The notes under the pieces were generated by a model, which searched no databases, was not told where the DNA came from, and saw nothing but the letters and a program-made list of their open reading frames with translations. 64,000 nt of DNA, from NCBI GenBank assembly GCA_902791475.1, contig CADAWC010000011.1:1-64000 (forward strand), in the 5' to 3' direction. The position numbers and the translations under genes were made by a program. The first letter of the stretch is position 1, and the number at the start of each line of letters is the position of its first letter. The DNA comes from Fibrobacter succinogenes (GTDB lineage: Bacteria; Fibrobacterota; Fibrobacteria; Fibrobacterales; Fibrobacteraceae). Positions 49,668 through 57,781 of this stretch are shown one piece after another.

Positions 49668-51229
49668 TACTTTTCCTTAATCCAGATAGCGTTGAGGACG
49701 GCAAGGCCCGTCTTTTCCATACGGGTACGGACAGAATCCGAGATGTTCACAAGAAGCGTGTGCAAGAGCTGGAGCGGAATAGCCACGATAAGGCCTGCTT
49801 CCGTCGTCACGAGGGCAATGGAAATACCGCCAGCCAAAAGTTTCGGGTCGCTCGTACCGTGCATGGTAATGACATTGAAAAGTTCAATCATACCCATAAC
49901 GGTACCCAAAAGACCGAGAAGCGGAGCTGTTGAGGCAAACACGGAAATCCAGCTGAGGCCCATTTCGAGCTTTGGCACTTCGCCTGCGAACAGGACTTCG
50001 AGAGACTTTTCGGCACTCGCGCGGTCCTTGAAATTCTTGCCAAGCACAGAGCGCAACACCTTGCCCACTTCGCCATGAGCCTTTTCAGATTCAGCGGTTG
50101 CAAGTTTCAAGTCGCGATTCGCGAGAGCCTTTGCCGCATTGCGGGCACCACGACCACCAAAGCCAAGGACGAGGAGCCAAACGAGGCGCACTAGGAAGAT
50201 GATAAGACCGAGGATAAAGAGCGTTGCAATCGGGTACATCAGGATGCCACCGTTATGGAAGAATTCGGCAAAGTCTTCTTTCCACGTGGTTTCCTGATGA
50301 TTTGCGAGTTCGCTCGAAAGTTCGGTACTGAGGAGCACATCGACCGGCACCATCACGAAAGCGGAATCATTAGCGTCAGCAAAAGCCTTCGCCACGTCCT
50401 TGCGCGTTTCGGGAGAGAGATTTTCTTGCCAGCTATAGACGCGCTTCTTTTCGCCTGCAACCGGGAGCATCAAAGCCGACGGATGGAAGCCGTTAATGTC
50501 GGTGACCTTCGCCATCTGCATGGCAAAGAGGCCGCCCAAACGCATGCGGTCGCCTTCGGCAACCGAGCTTCCGAACATGAGGTCCGCCTTTTCGGTGCGA
50601 ACTTCACGCGTAAACTTCATTTCTTTCTTCGCGACTTCGAGCAACGAGCGGGCAATGCGGAGCGGGTCATCGCGGTAGAGGCCCATCTCTTTCTTGACCT
50701 TGTTCTGCGCTTCGACGCGTTCAGCAACTTTGAATGGTACGCCCTGTTCCTGGAACTTGGCAAGCATTTCCAAGCGTTCCGGACCTGCAGCGAGCGAGAG
50801 GTATTCGGCACGGGCCTTTTCGGCCTGGAGCTTGACCTGAGCCAGGTCTTCGCGAGCCACGCGCACATCTTCGAGCAAGCGGGTGCGTTCGGACATCAAG
50901 GCATCCACGCGTTCCTTGCCGAGTTGATACTTTTCATTGAAGAGTTCACGTTCCTTGTTGAACGTTTCGCGGTCCTTCCAGCGGGCGGCAACGGCCATGT
51001 CGCGCTTGCGGCGGGCTTCTTCGAGGTCGGCCTTCGCGCTGTTGAGTTCAGCGCGCTTCTTGACGGCATCGACAGTCATATTCTGCTGAGCAAAAGAAGC
51101 CGGTGCGAGAACGGCGAATGCTGCGATTAGCAAAGGCAACAAGAAAAACGTCCTGGATCCTTCGACTTCGCTCAGGATGACACAACCATTCACTCGTCTC
51201 TCGTCTCTCGTCTTTCGTCTAAAAAGCAT
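49667..51229 (-). CDS. TtpC-like MotA/TolQ/ExbB protein with coiled-coil periplasmic domain
   Basis: 520 residues. A signal peptide (LLPLLIAAFAVLAPASFA) is preceded by ~25 repeat-encoded residues (RRKTRDERRVNGCVILSEVE...). A periplasmic coiled coil (~55-130), a middle domain, and a C-terminal ExbB-like channel (FASTAPLLGLLGTVMGMIELF, ALVTTEAGLIVAIPLQLLH) follow. Matches TtpC of Vibrio TonB2 systems. The ATG overlaps the DUF3450 stop with GGAGG upstream, so this start is fixed and the repeat lies between start codon and signal peptide. Confidence 0.88.
   Translation of the reverse strand: MLFRRKTRDERRVNGCVILSEVEGSRTFFLLPLLIAAFAVLAPASFAQQNMTVDAVKKRAELNSAKADLEEARRKRDMAVAARWKDRETFNKERELFNEKYQLGKERVDALMSERTRLLEDVRVAREDLAQVKLQAEKARAEYLSLAAGPERLEMLAKFQEQGVPFKVAERVEAQNKVKKEMGLYRDDPLRIARSLLEVAKKEMKFTREVRTEKADLMFGSSVAEGDRMRLGGLFAMQMAKVTDINGFHPSALMLPVAGEKKRVYSWQENLSPETRKDVAKAFADANDSAFVMVPVDVLLSTELSSELANHQETTWKEDFAEFFHNGGILMYPIATLFILGLIIFLVRLVWLLVLGFGGRGARNAAKALANRDLKLATAESEKAHGEVGKVLRSVLGKNFKDRASAEKSLEVLFAGEVPKLEMGLSWISVFASTAPLLGLLGTVMGMIELFNVITMHGTSDPKLLAGGISIALVTTEAGLIVAIPLQLLHTLLVNISDSVRTRMEKTGLAVLNAIWIKEK
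51150..51221. repeat. REP-like element plus GACGAGAGA array inside the ttpC reading frame
   Basis: Plus strand: GTCCTGGATCCTTCG...CGCTCAGGATGACAC (51150-51183), then CACTCGTCTCTCGTCTCTCG and TCTTTCGTCTA (51191-51221). The latter begins 6 nt from the ttpC ATG and is read in frame. Confidence 0.75.
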
Positions 51230-52020
51230 TAGTTAGCCTCCTTCGGGAAAGAGACTGGGATAGTCACAAGTCTTGGAGCGGTCTTGCCTTCGGCGACCTT
51301 CATCACGTCCTTAAGGACTGTGCGCATCGTGAGGTCTTCGGAGACGTTCTTCCAGGAGTAGCCGAGACCGTTACGAGTGAGGAATAAGACATCGTTACCA
51401 TCATTGCTGACGAAAATCGAGGCAACAGCGCCGTAGCGCAAATACGTTCCAGCCACGTTGCGAGCGTCCACCTGCAAAAAGCCCTTCCAAACTTCGGTGG
51501 TGTAACCCAGGCGGATGCGGTCGTAAAAAACTTCCATCGTACGGTTTAAAGCGTCGTCCGTTTCGATCAGGCCCTTATGCAACATGCTTGCAATTTCCTG
51601 GATGTTCTTGACGGCTTCGTCCGTGCGGTACGGGAAATCCGATTCAAAGAACGGCACGAGAGAATCAATGACCGTCGCAAGAGAATCAGCGTACTTCGTC
51701 TTGCGGTTTTCGAAGTAGCGGATCGAGCCATTCGTCTTAGAGCGTGCCGCTGAAATTTTCTTGAGTTCGACCTTGAGCGAATCAATTTCGGCTTTCAAGG
51801 ACTTGTTCTGGGCCGAGAGGTTCTGCACCTTTTTGCGACCGACTTCAACGAATTCGGCATGGCGCTTCTTTTCGGCTTCGTGCATAGATTTTTCGCGAGC
51901 GGTTTCGGCCTCGACCGTCTTGATTTGGCGACGAACGCTTTCTACCGTTTCTTGGGCAACGGCAAAAACGCCAGAAAGCCCCAGACACAACAATACTTTA
52001 GGAAGGAATGAAAATTTCAT
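51229..52020 (-). CDS. DUF3450 periplasmic protein of TonB2-like system
   Basis: 263 residues from ATG 52020 (MKFSFLPKVLLCLGLSGVFAVAQ, a signal peptide); the longer frame upstream is unlikely coding. A coiled coil (~30-100: ETVESVRRQIKTVEAETAREK...) precedes a globular domain with DGNDVLFLTRNGLGYSW. DUF3450 proteins start the Vibrio TonB2-type operon (VC1548-like). Probably part of a periplasmic linkage to the ExbB complex; mechanism unproven. First gene of the operon. Confidence 0.86.
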   Translation of the reverse strand: MKFSFLPKVLLCLGLSGVFAVAQETVESVRRQIKTVEAETAREKSMHEAEKKRHAEFVEVGRKKVQNLSAQNKSLKAEIDSLKVELKKISAARSKTNGSIRYFENRKTKYADSLATVIDSLVPFFESDFPYRTDEAVKNIQEIASMLHKGLIETDDALNRTMEVFYDRIRLGYTTEVWKGFLQVDARNVAGTYLRYGAVASIFVSNDGNDVLFLTRNGLGYSWKNVSEDLTMRTVLKDVMKVAEGKTAPRLVTIPVSFPKEAN

Positions 52021-52271
52021 GTGCATAAAATACAAAGAAGTTAGCCTAAAAAATTTAGAATTTCTACAAAAATAACGTAAAATCGAGATTTTTAGCATAA
52101 AATCAATATTTAAAGCTTTAAAAAGCAACGAAAACTTCATGCGGGCGGGGCCCAAGCTCGGAGTTGACGCCTACGGCGTCAGCGGCTTCACTCGGTTATG
52201 CCGGTCTGCAAGCAGACCGTCGCAACACTCGTTTTGCACGCTACTGCGAAGGAATAATCTTGACTGACGCT

Positions 52272-53237
52272 TTATTCTTCCAGCAGTTGTTTCATGTCAG
52301 CGGGGTACGCATGGCTTTCGAAGGTGCGGGGTTCTTTCCAGTACGGGAGCTGGAGTTCAACCTTGTACGCAAAAAGCATCTGGTTGTGGGCACCAAGCAC
52401 CTTGATATCTTCGTCAGTGAGTTCACCCACCTGCGCGAGTTTCTGGTAAAATTCACCATCGCGGTAATACAGGCGGTCCCCTACAATCGGGTAACCCATT
52501 TCAGCGAGGTGCGCACGAATTTGGTGTTTACGCCCCGTGATAAGCTCCGCCTCGACAAGCGAAAGTTCCGGTGCAATTTCAGGGCAATCCAAATGGCGCA
52601 CGAGCTTAAAGCGCGTAAAGCATTCCTTGCCATCAACACGATGGTGCATGCGCAAGCGAATCGGGTCTTCCGGGTCTTCACGCAAAGGCATGTGGCATTC
52701 CACTTCGCCTTCAGGGAACTTTCCACGCACAACCGCAAGGTAGAACTTGCGGAGCAAAATGCGGTCTAGATTCTTCTGGAAACGAGCCGCCGTTTCACCA
52801 TACCTTGCAAACAAGATAAGTCCGCCCGTATCGCGGTCCAGGCGATGCATCGGCGTTGCCGTCTCAGAATCAAATTCACGGCGGATAATTGCAGCAAATG
52901 TGTTGTAGAAAATGCGTCCCGTATGGTGTACAGGCACGCCAGCCGGCTTTGCGACTAGAATAAATTCATCATCTTCAAAGACCGTTTCAAAATCAGTCGG
53001 GACTTCGGGTTCGCTGTAGTTTTCGACATGGTAAACGACCTTGTCGCCGCGATGCGCTACAGTCTCTACATTAGCTGTAGCACCGTTAATCGTCACGAGT
53101 CCGCGCGTCAGGCGGTCTATCCAGTCTTCACGGCTGTGGTACGTGAAACGGTCGCAAAGGGAATCGAGCAAAAGGCGGCCTTCGTATTCCGGGCGCACTT
53201 CGCTTTCAAAGAACATATCTGACGGAGCCTTGCCCAT
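52272..53237 (-). CDS. RluA-family rRNA pseudouridine synthase (RluD-like)
   Basis: 321 residues: an N-terminal S4-like RNA-binding region (~20-75, WIDRLTRGLVTINGATANVETVAHRGDKV), then the catalytic domain with active-site Asp in PMHRLDRDTGGLILFA and GRKHQIRAHLAEMGYPIVGD. Which uridines are modified cannot be told; the S4 domain argues for an RluC/RluD-type 23S enzyme. One base after nadD's stop, so cotranscribed. Confidence 0.9.
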   Translation of the reverse strand: MGKAPSDMFFESEVRPEYEGRLLLDSLCDRFTYHSREDWIDRLTRGLVTINGATANVETVAHRGDKVVYHVENYSEPEVPTDFETVFEDDEFILVAKPAGVPVHHTGRIFYNTFAAIIRREFDSETATPMHRLDRDTGGLILFARYGETAARFQKNLDRILLRKFYLAVVRGKFPEGEVECHMPLREDPEDPIRLRMHHRVDGKECFTRFKLVRHLDCPEIAPELSLVEAELITGRKHQIRAHLAEMGYPIVGDRLYYRDGEFYQKLAQVGELTDEDIKVLGAHNQMLFAYKVELQLPYWKEPRTFESHAYPADMKQLLEE

Positions 53238-53238
53238 T

Positions 53239-53868
53239 TTATTCCCTGTACAAATCGTGCTTGATAATGTAATCGTAAACAGACTGTTCCAAACCCTGCG
53301 GGCACACCCCCCGATTCAGCAAAAGCGACCTGCGGATGGCGGTACTTGAATAAACGCCGTTAAAGCCCTGTTCCGGACCAAGCCAGTAAAGCGGAGCGTA
53401 ACCATTGCGCTTATGTTGTTCCATATCCGGCTGTGGGTAACCATTGCGAGCAAAGACAATCAATTCAATATCGCGGAGCAGCAAATGGCCGTTGTAGTTC
53501 GTGCCGTAAAAATTCAAGGGGTCTCGCCAATGCGGGATGCCTTCGTAAGTATCGGCACCAGTGAGCAAACGGAAATTGATATCCGGGAACTTTTCCTTGA
53601 GGCTCATCAAGAACACGTACGAGCCGCGATAATCGCCCTGCTGGATTTCCAGATCAGAAAGGAATAAGCGCTTATCGCCCGAGAATGCAAGTTCGAGCAT
53701 CGCAAAGCGGTCTTCTGGCGAAGCGTTCAGTTGCTTATCCCAACGGTCGGGACTCGGCATAAACCAGACTTCATCACAAAAGCCACGGTCCAAACAAGTT
53801 CGCGCCACACGCATGTGGTCTTTATGGACCGGATCGAAAGCACCACCCAAAACAGCAACATTCTTCAT
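53239..53868 (-). CDS. nadD: Nicotinate-nucleotide adenylyltransferase
   Basis: 209 residues: nucleotidyltransferase with GGAFDPVHKDHMRVA (HxGH-like box, here HKDH) and VYSSTAIRRSLLLNRG (SSTxIR). Makes nicotinate adenine dinucleotide from NaMN in NAD synthesis. The Gly-to-Asp in the HxGH box is unusual but both histidines are kept. A slightly longer than usual insert lies at DPLNFYGTNYNG. Confidence 0.88.
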   Translation of the reverse strand: MKNVAVLGGAFDPVHKDHMRVARTCLDRGFCDEVWFMPSPDRWDKQLNASPEDRFAMLELAFSGDKRLFLSDLEIQQGDYRGSYVFLMSLKEKFPDINFRLLTGADTYEGIPHWRDPLNFYGTNYNGHLLLRDIELIVFARNGYPQPDMEQHKRNGYAPLYWLGPEQGFNGVYSSTAIRRSLLLNRGVCPQGLEQSVYDYIIKHDLYRE

Positions 53869-53893
53869 AACGCAACTCGTCAGTATTTACAAA

Positions 53894-54523
53894 TTAATAG
53901 ACAAACACGGAGAACCCAAGATTCATCTGCCAACGTCCACCCGAAACATCCTTTTCGATGAACGGGTCATAATGCTCTCGAACCCAATGATAACCGATAT
54001 CTAATGTCAGGAACGTTCTTGAGAAAACAATCCAGAAGGTACCAAAGCCAGCACTCCATTCATTCCATGCAATATCACCATTTTCACTGAGAGCACTAGC
54101 TCTAGAATAAGACCCCATCACATAAAATTCACTAAAAAGATGAAGTCCCAAATCAACGCTAAAGTCCGAAGTTTCAGCTTCGATTTTATGGTTTTCATTA
54201 TCCTTTTCTTCGTAGCTCGAAAAACCGTAACCCAAACGAACAAAGGCAAGTCCAGGCATCCAAGCACCAATCATCGGCTTAATTTGGCAAATGCCGACAC
54301 CGTGACCATCACCCACGCCTGTTCCTGAGCCAAGTCCAAAAGATCCGCCCACAAACAATGGCCAGCGCATACTTGTCCCAGCACTAGCGGGAGCGGAAGT
54401 TCCAAGCGGATTAGAGATTGCAGGCGTTGTTCCCGTCGATAATCCCTGAGCAAACGAAGCTGTAGCCCCCACAAGAGCAACAGCCAACACAAGACGATTT
54501 AAAAACTTTGAAAAGAACTTCAT
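53894..54523 (-). CDS. Predicted outer-membrane beta-barrel protein
   Basis: 209 residues: signal peptide (LVLAVALVGATASFA), a Ser/Thr/Pro-rich linker, then alternating amphipathic strands (FVRLGYGFSSYE, TSDFSVDLGLHLFSEFYVMGSYS, FLTLDIGYHW) and a C-terminal aromatic (NLGFSVFVY) as in Bam-inserted barrels. About eight strands would fit. No family. Follows the 54525 membrane gene by 1 nt. Confidence 0.65.
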   Translation of the reverse strand: MKFFSKFLNRLVLAVALVGATASFAQGLSTGTTPAISNPLGTSAPASAGTSMRWPLFVGGSFGLGSGTGVGDGHGVGICQIKPMIGAWMPGLAFVRLGYGFSSYEEKDNENHKIEAETSDFSVDLGLHLFSEFYVMGSYSRASALSENGDIAWNEWSAGFGTFWIVFSRTFLTLDIGYHWVREHYDPFIEKDVSGGRWQMNLGFSVFVY

Positions 54524-54524
54524 A

Positions 54525-54935
54525 TTAAAGCACCAAAACTAAAGCAAAGGCAAGTCCCATCACAGCATTAAAAAGAGCATCGTACTTTGAAACAAGAAAG
54601 CTCTTTTGAGAAAGCTCTTTGTCATGCAAAACTTGAATCAAGACCTTATCCGAAAGTAACAACGTGACTAACAATTTGATGACAACGATAGCCACAAGCC
54701 AAAAAACAATATCCGAGAAATAAATCAGCACCGCATAACCGATAGACAATACGCTAGACAGCAAAAGATTGGACCTGCGCAAATCAACGTCAGAAGCAGC
54801 ATTGTCTTTTGCCATTTGCAAAAACTGGCTTGCTTTTTCAGAGACAATTTTATAGCTAGCCACAAATTCGGAAATATTATAGCCCATCAAGATAATCGAA
54901 GCGATGAGCGCAATTTTTACAACATAATCAGACAT
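54525..54935 (-). CDS. Small membrane protein, unknown
   Basis: 136 residues with about four hydrophobic segments (VVKIALIASIILMGYNISEFV, LLLSSVLSIGYAVLIYFSDIVFWLVAIVVIKLLVTLLL, ALFNAVMGLAFALVLVL) and a short cytosolic loop (SEKASQFLQMAKDN). It starts 4 nt after the rsgA stop, so is probably in the rsgA operon. Function unknown. Confidence 0.65.
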   Translation of the reverse strand: MSDYVVKIALIASIILMGYNISEFVASYKIVSEKASQFLQMAKDNAASDVDLRRSNLLLSSVLSIGYAVLIYFSDIVFWLVAIVVIKLLVTLLLSDKVLIQVLHDKELSQKSFLVSKYDALFNAVMGLAFALVLVL

Positions 54936-54939
54936 TGAA

Positions 54940-56130
54940 TTACTTTCCTGAATTCAAAATTCGTACATAGCTTGCATAACGGGCTTCGGAGATTTTACCC
55001 GATTCTACAGCAGCACGCACAGCACAGCCCGGTTCCTTGAGATGCTTGCAGTTGCTAAACTTGCACGTAAACAAGTCATCTTCGAAAAATCCTGGGAAAA
55101 TTTTTGCCAGCGTTTCCGGTTCCATGTCCATAAGGCCAATGCTACGGATACCCGGCGTGTCAATCACGTAACCGCCACCAGGAAAATCGAACAAGCTTGA
55201 AGAGGTCGTCGTATGGCGACCCTTGCCGTCGCGCTCGCGGACATCTCCCGTGCGCAGTTCGGCATGCGGTACAAGTTCATTAATCAATGTAGACTTGCCC
55301 ACACCACTCATGCCACTAAAGACAGAGGACTTTCCGACGAGTTCATTGCGCAAGATTTCAAGACCATCCCCGCTTTTAACGCTCACAGGAATCACCTTGT
55401 CCACGATTTTCATAAAGTCACGGATATCCGTCGAAAGGTCCGCTTCGCCATTCGGCAACAAGTCCATCTTGGTGAGCACGAGCACAAACGGCAAATCGTT
55501 CAAGTTAGCAGCAAGCAAAAAACGGTCCATGAATCCGTAATTGAATTCCGGTTGAGTCACGCTTGCAACAATCACGACCTGATCGATATTAGCAGCAAGC
55601 GTCTGTTGCTTGTAAAAGCTATCACGCGGACCCGGGCGCTTGAGTTCGCTCTTTCGCGGAAGCACACGCACAACGCAATACTTCTGCGAACCGACACCAT
55701 CGCCTTCGTCATCAGCATCGTTCACAAGTCCGAGCAAAACGCGGTCGCCCACGGCCGGGAATTCCCCAAGCGTCTTGGACGTCGTCGCACGGTACATGGC
55801 AGTTACAGTAGACGAGAGCGGAGAGACGAGAGACGAGAGAGCGTTTTTCTCGTCTGAAAGTCGCACTTCGCAGGTGCGGCGGTGGACTTCAAGCACCAGC
55901 CCTTCCACGCAATTTTCTTCACCGATGTTTTCGACCGGATTCTTGATGCGCTTGATTTTCGCCTTTTTAAATTCGCGACTAAAACGCTCCTTGATTGGGC
56001 GTTCATCAACGACTCCCGATTCCAATTCTCGCATTACGTCGATACGGCGGCTTCTGTGTTCGCGCCGTGACGTGCGAACACTCTTCAAAGGAGCTTCATT
56101 TTCGTCGGAATCAAAATCGTTATTTCGCAT
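54940..56130 (-). CDS. rsgA: Ribosome small-subunit maturation GTPase RsgA with repeat insert
   Basis: 396 residues. N-terminal Arg-rich extension, OB fold (~75-155), circularly permuted GTPase with VLTKMDLLP (G4), GMSGVGKSTLINEL (G1), and the C-terminal zinc knuckle CKFSNCKHLKEPGCAV. It releases from the mature 30S subunit on GTP hydrolysis. Codons near residues ~91-107 (EKNALSSLVSPLSSTVTA) are a GACGAGAGA element read in frame within the OB fold. Its ATG overlaps the upstream ORF by 11 nt. Confidence 0.93.
   Translation of the reverse strand: MRNNDFDSDENEAPLKSVRTSRREHRSRRIDVMRELESGVVDERPIKERFSREFKKAKIKRIKNPVENIGEENCVEGLVLEVHRRTCEVRLSDEKNALSSLVSPLSSTVTAMYRATTSKTLGEFPAVGDRVLLGLVNDADDEGDGVGSQKYCVVRVLPRKSELKRPGPRDSFYKQQTLAANIDQVVIVASVTQPEFNYGFMDRFLLAANLNDLPFVLVLTKMDLLPNGEADLSTDIRDFMKIVDKVIPVSVKSGDGLEILRNELVGKSSVFSGMSGVGKSTLINELVPHAELRTGDVRERDGKGRHTTTSSSLFDFPGGGYVIDTPGIRSIGLMDMEPETLAKIFPGFFEDDLFTCKFSNCKHLKEPGCAVRAAVESGKISEARYASYVRILNSGK
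55808..55856 (+). repeat. GACGAGAGA element inside rsgA
   Basis: Plus strand: TAGACGAGAGCGGAGAGACG, then AGAGACGAGAGAGCG and CTCGTCTGA. It starts with TAGACGA like the intergenic copies but lies antisense to the gene it interrupts. Confidence 0.7.
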
Positions 56131-56407
56131 CTTTCTTCAATTTAGAAAGTTTTTCGTCTTCGAGCTCCCGCGCTTCTTCCAATTCCTCCTCAGTCACTGG
56201 GCGTCCACGGCGAATCGATTCCATCAAAAAATGAATCGCCTTCAGGCGGCCATTGCACTTTTCAATGCAATTGTCGTAAAAACCTTTCGTTTTCCAGTCA
56301 CTTTCGGGAATGTGTTCCGAGGCATACAGAAAATGCTCGACACAAATAGAAAGCTGTTCCGCTTCCTTTCTCAAATCTTCCAAATTACTCTTTGTAAAAA
56401 AAGGCAT
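56120..56407 (-). CDS. Hypothetical small charged protein
   Basis: 95 residues from ATG 56407 (MPFFTKSNLEDLRKEAEQLSICVEHFLYASE...); the frame further upstream is repeat sequence. Helical and highly charged, ending EEELEEARELEDEKLSKLKKDAK. TATCTT lies 6 nt upstream of ATG and no SD. Overlaps rsgA by 11 nt and is likely coupled to it. No family recognised. Confidence 0.6.
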   Translation of the reverse strand: MPFFTKSNLEDLRKEAEQLSICVEHFLYASEHIPESDWKTKGFYDNCIEKCNGRLKAIHFLMESIRRGRPVTEEELEEARELEDEKLSKLKKDAK

Positions 56408-56420
56408 AGTGTAAAGATAG

Positions 56421-56465
56421 AAATTAGTAGACGGTAGGAAGTTGGAAGTAGGAAGAAGAAAGATA
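56421..56465. repeat. GTAGACGGTAGGAAG word array
   Basis: ATTAGTAGACGGTAGGAAG, GGAAGTAGGAAG words upstream of the 56407 start; the same family as 24465 and 62519. Confidence 0.5.
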
Positions 56466-56584
56466 TTGGCAAGGTATGGAATCAACAGATGTATTTTCCG
56501 CACATTTAAGGACATTTTAAAAAAGAACTCTTTTCACAAAGGTATTTTTTGTCTATTATTCAGATGTAAACGAAGGGAAAATCA

Positions 56585-57550
56585 ATGATTTCTACGCTTT
56601 GCACGCTTATTAAAATGACTCGTCCCGTGAATATCGTGATTGCCACAATCACTCTTCTCGTGGGCTACACGTTGCTACAGCACAATCCCACCGCCCCTGT
56701 TCTCGCGCTACAGATACTCGGGTTCGCCTCAGCTATCGGCTTTGCCAACATCCAAAACGACTACCTTGATTTAGAAAGCGACAAGCTTAACCGACCTGAA
56801 CGCCCACTCGTGACCGGCAAAGTTTCAATCAAGACCGCACGCATAACATGCTACATCTTGGCTGTTACCGCACTTCTTTGCGGAATTGGCGATAGCATCA
56901 TACAAAACATGCGATTCATGGATATCGTCAAAGACCCAGAACACGCTCTTGATTTCGGCTTGACAGGAGCTATCATATTATCATTCCCGATGTGGTTCTT
57001 TGTCCTGCTTTGCGCCTTGCTCGTTGCCTACAACCGCAAGCTCAAGCATTCCCCCGCACTTAAAAACATTACAGTTGCATTCCTTTGCACAACCCCGTTG
57101 CTGTACGCCGTGCAACACTATTTCAACTTCTCGAACCACAACAACCCAGAAGAACACCTGTGGACAATCGTCCCTGCGATTCCTTTTGCGTTTTTGCTGA
57201 CGGTCGCTCGTGAAATCTACAAGGATTTGGAAGATAAAACGGGAGACCTCAAGGCAGGTATTATGACGTTCCCAATCGTTGTTGGAGACAAAGTAGCAAG
57301 AAGACTTGCTGGAGACATCATCATTTTCACGTGGATTTCGCTCCCGATCCCTGTTTTCTTTTTAAACAAACTTTTTGATCACAATTATCCGCCAATTTTC
57401 CTCGCCATGACTGCAGCGACACTGACCCCCTGTTTCTTTATCATCCTTATGAGCGCCAGTAGCCAAAATTACCGTCGGGCACAGGCGTTCACAAAGTTTG
57501 CTATGTTACTCGGACTCATTTCACTTTTATTTAGCTCAATAGTCCAATAA
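56585..57550 (+). CDS. UbiA-family prenyltransferase
   Basis: 321 residues, ~8-9 helices. Both Asp-rich motifs are present: NDYLDLESDKLNRPERPLV (first, ~residues 58-76) and DLEDKTGDLKAG (second, ~residues 219-230). The spacing and RPLxxG ending resemble geranylgeranylglyceryl-phosphate-type (DGGGP synthase-like) and menaquinone/heme members; the exact acceptor cannot be fixed. No neighbouring quinone genes. GAAGGGAAAATC upstream of ATG. Confidence 0.85.
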   Translation: MISTLCTLIKMTRPVNIVIATITLLVGYTLLQHNPTAPVLALQILGFASAIGFANIQNDYLDLESDKLNRPERPLVTGKVSIKTARITCYILAVTALLCGIGDSIIQNMRFMDIVKDPEHALDFGLTGAIILSFPMWFFVLLCALLVAYNRKLKHSPALKNITVAFLCTTPLLYAVQHYFNFSNHNNPEEHLWTIVPAIPFAFLLTVAREIYKDLEDKTGDLKAGIMTFPIVVGDKVARRLAGDIIIFTWISLPIPVFFLNKLFDHNYPPIFLAMTAATLTPCFFIILMSASSQNYRRAQAFTKFAMLLGLISLLFSSIVQ

Positions 57551-57579
57551 CAATCAGCATTATTAACAATTTCTTAGAA

Positions 57580-57605
57580 GCTCCTCAATTTTGAGGAGTT
57601 TTCAT
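57580..57605 (+). terminator. ubiA terminator
   Basis: GCTCCTCAA-TT-TTGAGGAGTTTTC: an 8-9-bp stem plus T run. Confidence 0.8.
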
Positions 57606-57720
57606 TTTATGTAATGTTTTACATTTTATGTTTTACAATTCCTGAAATAAATTGCGTAGAAATCGCATTTTACATCAATGGCACACATTTTGCTAATCCG
57701 CGGCGTCCGCTTCCCCGCTT

Positions 57721-57767
57721 GCACCCGTTTGGGTGAGCTAAGGCCCTCGAGGCAAGGGAGGCTCCAC
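57721..57767 (+). promoter_or_regulatory. purF leader with alternative hairpins (candidate)
   Basis: CACCC (57722-57726) can pair with GGGTG (57731-57735), or GTGAGC (57733-57738) can pair with GCTCCAC (57761-57767) around a CCCT/AGGG stem (57744-57758). The two use overlapping bases and are mutually exclusive; the second ends just before the AAAGAGG ribosome site. Confidence 0.35.
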
Positions 57768-57781
57768 TTCAAAGAGGCGTT

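Noticed and set aside
57678..57781. Small ORF MAHILLIRGVRF upstream of purF
   Set aside because: Out of frame with purF, no ribosome site, and its codons coincide with the hairpin-forming leader.
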